Source: CAIJNA01 sp964516815 (GTDB lineage: Bacteria > Campylobacterota > Campylobacteria > Campylobacterales > Arcobacteraceae). Taken from it: DNA of 45,269 nt. Positions 23,195 to 29,421 of the stretch are shown here, in pieces (within the stretch, counting starts at the first letter, position 1; each line of letters starts with the position of its first letter). The notes beneath the pieces are model-generated. The model saw only the letters and a program-made list of their open reading frames with translations, was not told where the DNA came from and ran no database searches. The DNA lies in the NCBI GenBank assembly GCA_964516815.1, contig CAZEXK010000012.1, positions 1 to 45,269 of the forward strand, read 5' to 3'. Position numbers and translations under genes: made by a program.

Positions 23195-24081
23195 GTAGCT
23201 CTCTTTTTTTCTATACCGAATTTTTTTCTTTTTTCCCAAAGAGATTTTCTAGATATTCCTAATTTTTTAGATAATTCTGTATCTGGATATTTTGATTCAA
23301 ATTTTAATATGATAACTTTAACATAATCATTAATAGTGAGTATTGAATCATGACTAGTTAATTTATCTTCATTTTTTACAACAAGTTTTGAAAATTCAAA
23401 CGAATCTTGAGTTTCTAAAGAAGCAAAAATTACACAATAATCAGATAATGTTCGAACTAAAAAGTCTTTAGCCGTATTCTTTAAGGCATGGAAGTCATAT
23501 ATATAAATAATTTTATCTTTATATAATGAAGGATCAATTTTAGGATCTTGTGCCAATGAAATATATACAATTTCTTTTTTAAGTTCTTTTGATGTTTTTT
23601 GTACAATTTGATCAGCTAGTTTTTGATCATTCGTTTCAATCAAGAATGGAAATTCCTCTGGTATTTCAATGCTATCATCAAAGTTTGAATTTTTAAAGAC
23701 AAAGTTATTATAGTTATGAAAACATTTATTTTCATAAGAAATTCTTTTATATTCAACATAATGTTTGATTTTTCTTACTAATTCATCCATCATAAAGGGT
23801 TTTAAAACATAATCATGTGCTCCAGCTTTTATAGGTTTAGTTACTGTTGCATCATTTAAATAAGAAACCAGTAAAATAATTATACAGTTTTTGTACCTTT
23901 TAATTAAATCTTGAGTGTCACCCACTTGTACACTTGTAGATAACAATACAGTATCATACTTTGCCGTTTTATCTATGTCTCTATAAGTAACATGATGGGT
24001 AGTAGTATATCCTTCTTCTTGTAATTTGGAGGCAACTTTTTGTGCCAGATAAATTTCATCTTCTAGTATTAATATATTCAT
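23191..24081 (-). CDS. HP1021/Cj1608-type atypical orphan response regulator
   Basis: The receiver domain (about 1-120) starts MNILILEDE, with acidic E7, D8 and E9, and ends YVLKPFMMDELV with the conserved Lys. The phosphorylation position carries Ser48 (VLLSTS) where classical regulators have Asp. A linker domain and a C-terminal Fis-like helix-turn-helix (LSKKLGISRKSLWEKRKKFG) follow. This architecture and the location between ispDF and pgpA identify the HP1021 family. Those members bind oriC and many promoters and respond to redox or metabolic state rather than a kinase. ATG 24081 (with GGA upstream) is preferred over 24096. It overlaps ispDF by 26 bases. Confidence 0.88.
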   Translation of the reverse strand: MNILILEDEIYLAQKVASKLQEEGYTTTHHVTYRDIDKTAKYDTVLLSTSVQVGDTQDLIKRYKNCIIILLVSYLNDATVTKPIKAGAHDYVLKPFMMDELVRKIKHYVEYKRISYENKCFHNYNNFVFKNSNFDDSIEIPEEFPFLIETNDQKLADQIVQKTSKELKKEIVYISLAQDPKIDPSLYKDKIIYIYDFHALKNTAKDFLVRTLSDYCVIFASLETQDSFEFSKLVVKNEDKLTSHDSILTINDYVKVIILKFESKYPDTELSKKLGISRKSLWEKRKKFGIEKKRAT

Positions 24082-25201
24082 TTTTTGTCCAATCATAATA
24101 TTTTAAAGTACAAATACTTTGTACCACAACAGCTTCTTCTCGACCTACAAAGCCAAGTTTTTCTGAAGTTGTTGCTTTAATATTAATTTTATTTTTTTTA
24201 ATATTTAGTAAGTTTGAAAGACTTACTTTTATATCACCTTTGTGAGGATTTATTTTAGGAATTTCTGCTAAAATTGTTAAATCAACATTTTTAATTTCAA
24301 ATCCAGTCTTATAAGTAAAATCAACTATTTTTTTAAGTAAAGTTTTTGAATCTATATTCTTATATTTTTCGTCATCATCAGGAAAATATTCTCCAATATC
24401 TCCTGCTCCCATTGCTCCTAATATAGCATCAATTAAACTATGAATTAAAACATCCCCATCACTATGAGCTTTAAAACCATAATCATAAGGAAGAGTAACT
24501 CCACCTAAAACCATAGCCTTATCTTTGATGAAAGGATGAATATCTATGCCCGTACCTACAAATGTATCATTTGATGGTTTTTTCAAGCAAGACAAATAAT
24601 TTAATTCATCGCAAAATGTTAGTTTTGAACTTAATTTACTACCATTGATATAATGCACACTACCATTAATATTTTTAATAGCTGAGCTATCATCAGTAAA
24701 ATCTTCTTTGCTTACAAGAGCTTTTCTTAATATACTTGTATTTGAAAGTTGGGGAGTTTGCAATAGTTTTACATCGTTCCTATTTATTGTATTATCATTA
24801 TATACAACAGTATCACTTACATTTATATAAGGAACAATACAATCAGCCATATTTTTTGAGCTTAAAAGGTTTTGAATAATAAATTCAGGAACACATGCTC
24901 TTGCAACATCTGTAAAGAGTACAAATTTAGAATCAACATTTTTAAGTGCATTATCCATAGATATTTGCCTAGTATTTCCACCTTCTACATACATAAAATC
25001 ATCACTGAAGTTTTTCATATAATTGATTTCATTTTTGTGGGAAACAATTATAGTTTTGCAAAATTGTGAATATGAAGAGATTCTGTTAGCAAGCTCAAGC
25101 CATAGAGGTGTATCATCACTTCTTAACCATTGTTTTTTACTTGATAATTCAAATCTATTTGATTCTCCTGCACTTAGCAATACTAATGTTGTATCAATCA
25201 T
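24056..25201 (-). CDS. ispDF: bifunctional MEP-pathway enzyme IspD/IspF
   Basis: Residues 1-205 are the cytidylyltransferase IspD (LLSAGESNRF nucleotide loop, then VEGGNTRQISMDNAL). Residues 213-381 are the cyclodiphosphate synthase IspF, with metal ligands D220 and H222 in GIDIHPF, HSDGDVLIHSLIDAILGA, and the C-terminal TTSEKLGFVGREEAV block. The fusion catalyses two non-consecutive MEP-pathway steps and is standard in Campylobacterota. The N-terminal loop reads AGESNRF rather than the common AG.G.R, a modest variation. The start has AAAGG upstream and a TATAAT promoter at 25233-25238. The 221-base interval to panC holds nothing else that I can see. Confidence 0.95.
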   Translation of the reverse strand: MIDTTLVLLSAGESNRFELSSKKQWLRSDDTPLWLELANRISSYSQFCKTIIVSHKNEINYMKNFSDDFMYVEGGNTRQISMDNALKNVDSKFVLFTDVARACVPEFIIQNLLSSKNMADCIVPYINVSDTVVYNDNTINRNDVKLLQTPQLSNTSILRKALVSKEDFTDDSSAIKNINGSVHYINGSKLSSKLTFCDELNYLSCLKKPSNDTFVGTGIDIHPFIKDKAMVLGGVTLPYDYGFKAHSDGDVLIHSLIDAILGAMGAGDIGEYFPDDDEKYKNIDSKTLLKKIVDFTYKTGFEIKNVDLTILAEIPKINPHKGDIKVSLSNLLNIKKNKINIKATTSEKLGFVGREEAVVVQSICTLKYYDWTKNEYINTRR

Positions 25202-25232
25202 ATTTACCTTTCTTGTATCGATAAGTTACTTT

Positions 25233-25238
25233 ATTATA
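25233..25238 (-). promoter_or_regulatory. -10 box of the ispDF-regulator-pgpA operon
   Basis: On the minus strand this reads TATAAT, about 32 bases upstream of the ispDF start codon. No clear -35 is visible. Confidence 0.5.
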
Positions 25239-25422
25239 ATATAATAAATCTAAAAAAGTTACATAAAAGTTATAATGATATTTAATAAATAAGCAAATAA
25301 CTTTAGTAGCAATGTTCATAAACTCTAACAATATAAGTTGTTTATACATAATTTTAATTTTATAAGTAATTCTTACATTATGTAGTCATTACTATTTTAC
25401 CCAAAAAAATATTTTGTAATCA

Positions 25423-26244
25423 TTAAATCCACAAATTATCAAGCAGTCTTGTTTTCCCAATTTTCACTGCAACTACTATAATTGTATTTTTAATGTCACA
25501 TTTATGCAATACTTGAAAATCTTGTGACACTATTTCTACATATTCAACTTCCATACCATCTAAAACTTTTTGAATTTCTGTTTTTATAATATTTGCATCA
25601 TATTGCCCATCTAGTAACGCATTAGAAGCAGCTCTTAAACTTTGTGATAATTTTAATGCTTGTACCTTTTCTTCTTTATTGAGATAAATATTTCTACTTG
25701 ATAAGGCAAGTCCATTTTCATCTCTTATTATTTCACAAGCAACTATGTTAATATTTAAAAATAATTTTTCGCACATTATTTCAATTAATTTTACTTGTTG
25801 GGCATCTTTTTTTCCAAAATAAGCATTATTTGGACTAATTAAATTAAAAAGTTTTAATACAATTTGCAATACTCCATCAAAATGTCCAGGTCTATTAAAG
25901 CCTTCAAGTATATAAGACTGTAAAATTGGTGCTATTATTTGTACTTCATTTTCACTGTACATTGTACTTACATCTGGAATAAATACAGCATCCACTTTAC
26001 ATAATTCACATATTTTTATATCTGCATCATATTTATTTGGATATTTAGTAAAATCCTCATTTTCTAAAAACTGAGTTGGATTTACAAAAATAGAAACAAT
26101 TATAATTTCATTTTCTTTTCTTGCTTGATTAATAAGAGAAGTGTGTCCCTCATGTAATGCGCCCATTGTAGGCACAAATCCCAAAGTGTTATTTATAGAT
26201 TTTCTGTAATCTTTTAGTGCTTGTATTGTTTTAATAATTTTCAT
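25423..26244 (-). CDS. panC: pantothenate synthetase
   Basis: PanC ligates pantoate and beta-alanine with ATP to give pantothenate, the precursor of coenzyme A. The 273-residue enzyme has GFVPTMGALHEGHTSLI (HIGH-like ATP motif), FVNPTQF, GKKDAQQVKLI and LALSSRN, all family signatures. ATG 26244 matches the family N-terminus (MKIIKTIQALKDYR). A longer frame would overlap nfo and is rejected. There is no Shine-Dalgarno, and a TATAAT ends 7 bases before the ATG, so the mRNA may be leaderless. Confidence 0.95.
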   Translation of the reverse strand: MKIIKTIQALKDYRKSINNTLGFVPTMGALHEGHTSLINQARKENEIIIVSIFVNPTQFLENEDFTKYPNKYDADIKICELCKVDAVFIPDVSTMYSENEVQIIAPILQSYILEGFNRPGHFDGVLQIVLKLFNLISPNNAYFGKKDAQQVKLIEIMCEKLFLNINIVACEIIRDENGLALSSRNIYLNKEEKVQALKLSQSLRAASNALLDGQYDANIIKTEIQKVLDGMEVEYVEIVSQDFQVLHKCDIKNTIIVVAVKIGKTRLLDNLWI

Positions 26245-26251
26245 AACGGAA

Positions 26252-26257
26252 ATTATA
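26252..26257 (-). promoter_or_regulatory. extended -10 (TGCTATAAT) of panC, seven bases before the start codon
   Basis: Read on the minus strand, TGCTATAAT is followed by TTCCGTT and then the panC ATG. Standard spacing puts the transcript start at or one base before the A of the ATG. Confidence 0.6.
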
Positions 26258-26284
26258 GCAAAACAACTTGAATTATAATTTTGG

Positions 26285-26290
26285 TATAAT
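26285..26290 (+). promoter_or_regulatory. extended -10 (TGGTATAAT) of nfo
   Basis: A perfect TATAAT with upstream TGG lies 29 bases before the nfo ATG. The predicted leader of about 23 bases carries AAAGG. It is divergent from the panC promoter in the same 75-base interval. Confidence 0.55.
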
Positions 26291-26319
26291 CCATAAATAT
26301 AAAAAACAAAGGTTTTACT

Positions 26320-27213
26320 ATGATAAACAATAAATTTTTTGGTGCTCATGTAAGTGCTAGTGGTGGAGTATTCAATGCTCCAATAAATGCTGCGAAAATT
26401 GGAGCAAAATCATTTGCCCTTTTTACAAAAAATCAAAAAAGATGGGAAGCTAAGCCTTTGGACAATAAGACAATTGATTTATGGCATAAAAACTTGCAAG
26501 AAAGTGGTATACAAGCTAAGCATATATTACCTCATGATTCATATTTAATTAACCTTGGTCACCCAGAAGAAGAAAAACTTTTAAAATCAAGAACAGCTTT
26601 TATAGATGAGCTTGAAAGATGTGATATCTTAGGATTAGATAAATTAAATTTTCATCCAGGTAGTCATTTGGTAAAAATTGGTAAAAAAACTGATGAAATA
26701 ACTTTAGAATTAAGACATCAAAGTGAATTGGCATGTCTAGAGGTTATAAGTGAATCAATTAATATAGCCCTAAATAAAACAAAAAATGTAAAAGCTATTA
26801 TTGAAAATACAGCAGGTCAAGGTTCAAATCTAGGTTATACTTTTGAACATTTAGCATATATTATAGATAAAATTGAAGATAAAAGTAGAATTGGAGTTTG
26901 TATTGATACTTGTCATATGTTTACAGCAGGTTATGATATAAGAACAAGAGAAGCCTATGATAAAACATGGAATGATTTTGATAAAATCGTAGGACGTGAA
27001 TTTTTAATGGGTATGCACATAAATGACAGTAAACCAGAACTTTCAAGTAAAGTTGATAGGCATGCTAGTTTAGGAGAAGGACATATAGGGATAGATACTT
27101 TTGAATTTATAGCAAATGATGAAAGAATGAATGACATACCTCTTATACTAGAAACTCCAAATGAAGAACTTTGGACACAAGAATTATTACAACTCAATAG
27201 TTTTTGTAAATAA
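26320..27213 (+). CDS. nfo: endonuclease IV (AP endonuclease)
   Basis: Nfo cleaves DNA 5' to abasic sites in base-excision repair, using three zinc ions in a TIM barrel. The 297-residue protein has GAHVSASGG at the start, LNFHPGSH, IENTAGQG, CIDTCHMFTAGYD, and HINDSKPELSSKVDRHASLGEGHIG, which together supply the His/Asp/Glu ligands. The length is usual. AAAGG lies upstream of the ATG. The stop codon lies inside the left arm of a perfect AT-only inverted repeat that probably ends the transcript. Confidence 0.95.
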   Translation: MINNKFFGAHVSASGGVFNAPINAAKIGAKSFALFTKNQKRWEAKPLDNKTIDLWHKNLQESGIQAKHILPHDSYLINLGHPEEEKLLKSRTAFIDELERCDILGLDKLNFHPGSHLVKIGKKTDEITLELRHQSELACLEVISESINIALNKTKNVKAIIENTAGQGSNLGYTFEHLAYIIDKIEDKSRIGVCIDTCHMFTAGYDIRTREAYDKTWNDFDKIVGREFLMGMHINDSKPELSSKVDRHASLGEGHIGIDTFEFIANDERMNDIPLILETPNEELWTQELLQLNSFCK

Positions 27214-27241
27214 AAATAAATTAATATTTATTTTTATTTAC
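27206..27241. terminator. perfect 16-bp A/T-rich inverted repeat between nfo and a converging gene
   Basis: GTAAATAAAAATAAAT (27206-27221) pairs perfectly with 27226-27241 around the loop taat. All but the outermost pair is A-T. It contains the nfo stop codon and lies 4 bases before the end of the converging 73-residue gene. Each strand gives a U-rich 3' arm, so it could terminate both. Confidence 0.55.
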
Positions 27242-27245
27242 AATA

Positions 27246-27467
27246 TTAATCCTCATCCTCTTTGGCAAAAAAATCAGCATTTAATTCTTTTTCTAATTCT
27301 TCTAATTTATTTTTAACAATATAAGCTTCATCGCTAAATAATTTACCAGATCTTAAAAGTTCATTTCCTTCTTCACTATAATAATCAAAAGAGAGTTTTT
27401 GTGTATCAAGCATTCTTTGTAAAAAAACTAATTTTTCTGATGGTGATAATTCATTATAATTTAACAT
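27246..27467 (-). CDS. small acidic hypothetical protein, 73 aa
   Basis: I do not recognise this protein. It is predicted helical and acidic, with two helices (NELSPSEKLVFLQRMLDTQK and EAYIVKNKLEELEKELNADF) and an acidic tail FAKEDED. It has no Cys, signal or membrane segment. AAAAAGGAT precedes the ATG at good spacing, and the gene has its own transcript space of 64 bases after the pirin gene. The amphipathic second helix could be a coiled coil. It may be cotranscribed with the pirin gene upstream. Confidence 0.6.
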   Translation of the reverse strand: MLNYNELSPSEKLVFLQRMLDTQKLSFDYYSEEGNELLRSGKLFSDEAYIVKNKLEELEKELNADFFAKEDED

Positions 27468-27531
27468 ATTTATCCTTTTTATTTTTCTTGAATATTATCT
27501 ATTTACTATTAATGTAAACTGAATTTATATA

Positions 27532-28209
27532 TTAATATACAAGTACTAATTGTATATCAGTATTTGCTATTAATGATAAATTATTAATACTAATCATTTC
27601 CCCTTCTAAGATATTTGTGTTTGTACAAGTGGCATTTCCTTCTAATATAAATACTATACATTCTCCATCTTGTTTTAGAATATCTCCTTTTTTAAGTGTA
27701 CCAATTTTACATGTCATTGTTGAAGAAAAACATTTTTTATCGTTATTTCCACCTAGTACTGTTGTAAGTGAAGAATTATTGATATTTATATCTAAATATT
27801 CAGGTTCCATTCCCTTATAAGGACTCGTAAACCACATTTGTATAAATCTTGCATTTTCATTATTTATATTTTTTTCTGTATGTTTTATTCCTTTACCTGC
27901 TCTTTGCACATGAACTTTTGGTCCAGCTACTATTACATTATCTTCTATTGTGCCATCGTGTACAACACTTGAATTGATTATAAATGTCACTACATCAACA
28001 TTTTCATGAGGATGAGACGATGGTCCACTATTAGGTAAATAGTAACCAGTTGAAAAGTATGTAAATTCTTTTAGACCATGAATTACATCTGTATTGTGTA
28101 CAATACTTGGCATCAATGATGGACTAATTAACATTGTTTGTTCAACAATTCCTTCAAAATTACCTACTGGTATATCTTTTAGTTTAACTATTTTACTTAT
28201 CGTATTCAT
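27532..28209 (-). CDS. pirin family protein
   Basis: This 225-residue bicupin has the metal site of pirins. SSHPHENVDVVTFI gives H66 and H68, and QRAGKGIKHTEKN gives H110 and E112. Some bacterial pirins (YhhW) have quercetin dioxygenase activity; others act as redox-linked regulators. The substrate cannot be read from sequence. The length is that of the short YhhW type. AAGGAT precedes the start. The 184-base space upstream is shared with a divergent unknown gene. Confidence 0.87.
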   Translation of the reverse strand: MNTISKIVKLKDIPVGNFEGIVEQTMLISPSLMPSIVHNTDVIHGLKEFTYFSTGYYLPNSGPSSHPHENVDVVTFIINSSVVHDGTIEDNVIVAGPKVHVQRAGKGIKHTEKNINNENARFIQMWFTSPYKGMEPEYLDININNSSLTTVLGGNNDKKCFSSTMTCKIGTLKKGDILKQDGECIVFILEGNATCTNTNILEGEMISINNLSLIANTDIQLVLVY

Positions 28210-28331
28210 TTTAATCCTTTATTTCCTTCGTAATATTGCAAAATTGTTTGAAGTTTAGCATTTTTTTATTAAATAAAAATGAATATATATTATCACCTTT
28301 TTGCTTTTAGATTTTATGCTATTATTTATGC

Positions 28332-28337
28332 TATAAT
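28332..28337 (+). promoter_or_regulatory. extended -10 (TGCTATAAT) before the 221-aa gene, with a nearby palindrome
   Basis: A perfect extended -10 predicts a start near 28344 and a leader of about 50 bases. The leader holds TTTACA-aata-TGTAAA (28351-28366), a 6+4+6 palindrome that could be a repressor site, then the strong ribosome site AAAGGAG. Confidence 0.5.
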
Positions 28338-28393
28338 CCAAAAATTAAGCTTTACAAATATGTAAACAATATTTAAATAAGAAAGGAGTATTT

Positions 28394-29059
28394 ATGAATA
28401 TTACAATTGCTAGTGTAAATGAATGTATATATCTTTATGATGATCATATATTTGCACAATTAAAAGAATCTTTGTTAAATATAAATGAAGATAAACAAGT
28501 ACAAACTAGACAAGTTTTTAATGAAAATACTTTAAATCATATAAATAATATTACTACATCAAATAAACAGCAACTAGAACTAAAAGACAAACTAATAAAA
28601 CTATTTGAAGATTTAAACAATGATGATATATTTATTTGTGCAAAGGTTATTATCCAATATCGTACAGATAAAGCCATACCTTTTTTGACAAGATACACAG
28701 AATTAATAAATGAGTCCACTTCTCATGAACATTCAATAAATATTGCACACTATGAAATAGGAGATGGGTTTAGTATAGGACACTATTTCAATAAACCTTT
28801 TGATTTTTCTACTATGTTTACAAATGAGGGTTATGAATATTATACTTATATGTCTCAAAGATATACTCATGCAAATTTAAATATTATGCAATTTTTTGAG
28901 CAATATTTACAAGATGATGTCTACTTAAAATATGAAACAATAAAAATACCTGCACAAGACCCACATATAGCAAATTGGGATTTTTGTATAGTGTTACATG
29001 CAATTACTAAAGAACAAAAACAAGAAGTAGAACAATTTGAAAAAGAAATTAATACATAA
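28394..29059 (+). CDS. hypothetical protein, 221 aa
   Basis: I do not recognise it. It is a soluble-looking protein rich in Asn, Thr, Tyr and acidic residues. It has no signal peptide, and its three cysteines are scattered. The centre (IAHYEIGDGFSIGHYFNKPF) is Gly/Tyr/His-rich. The end is a charged helix (ITKEQKQEVEQFEKEINT). It has a strong promoter and ribosome site, so it is probably well expressed. It is followed after 58 bases by an ABM monooxygenase gene. Confidence 0.65.
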   Translation: MNITIASVNECIYLYDDHIFAQLKESLLNINEDKQVQTRQVFNENTLNHINNITTSNKQQLELKDKLIKLFEDLNNDDIFICAKVIIQYRTDKAIPFLTRYTELINESTSHEHSINIAHYEIGDGFSIGHYFNKPFDFSTMFTNEGYEYYTYMSQRYTHANLNIMQFFEQYLQDDVYLKYETIKIPAQDPHIANWDFCIVLHAITKEQKQEVEQFEKEINT

Positions 29060-29117
29060 GTAGTATATAATTTTTAATTATTAATAATATAAAAACAAAC
29101 AATAAAAAAGGTGAAAA

Positions 29118-29405
29118 ATGAGAATTAGTAAAAAAACAACATTTACAGCAAAACCTGGTTGCATTAAGCAATTAAGAGAAGTATTATCGCAAATATCAGA
29201 GCCTATAAGAAAAGATAAAGGATGTGTTCATTTTGAAATTTTTCATGATCAAGAAAATCCAATAAAGTTTTTTAGTGTAGAAACTTGGGAAAATGAACAA
29301 AGTTTACAAAATCATAAAAAAACAGATCATTATGATGCTTTTATTAAAAAATATTTAGAATTTAGTGAAGGTAAATATGAAATGCAACTAGATTTATTGG
29401 GATAA
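29118..29405 (+). CDS. ABM-domain (quinol monooxygenase-like) protein
   Basis: The 95-residue protein has a single antibiotic-biosynthesis-monooxygenase fold. KTTFTAKPGCIKQLREVLSQ forms the first strand and helix, and EPIRKDKGCVHFEIFHD with VETWENEQSLQNHKKTDHYDAF is the family signature (E.W.....L..H....H...F). Relatives such as YgiN act on quinols or serve as reactive-species scavengers. The substrate is unknown. AAAAGGTG precedes the ATG. The AAA gene begins 16 bases later, so the two are probably cotranscribed, and a partnership is possible. Confidence 0.85.
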   Translation: MRISKKTTFTAKPGCIKQLREVLSQISEPIRKDKGCVHFEIFHDQENPIKFFSVETWENEQSLQNHKKTDHYDAFIKKYLEFSEGKYEMQLDLLG

Positions 29406-29421
29406 ATAAAAAAGAGCAATC

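Noticed and set aside
23195..23239. ATG start of pgpA 15 codons upstream
   Set aside because: It encodes a very basic stretch overlapping the regulator gene; the TTG at 23194 gives the normal family N-terminus and a TTGA stop-start overlap.
26245..26349. 35-residue N-terminal extension of panC
   Set aside because: It would overlap nfo and its promoter and has no similarity to pantothenate synthetases.
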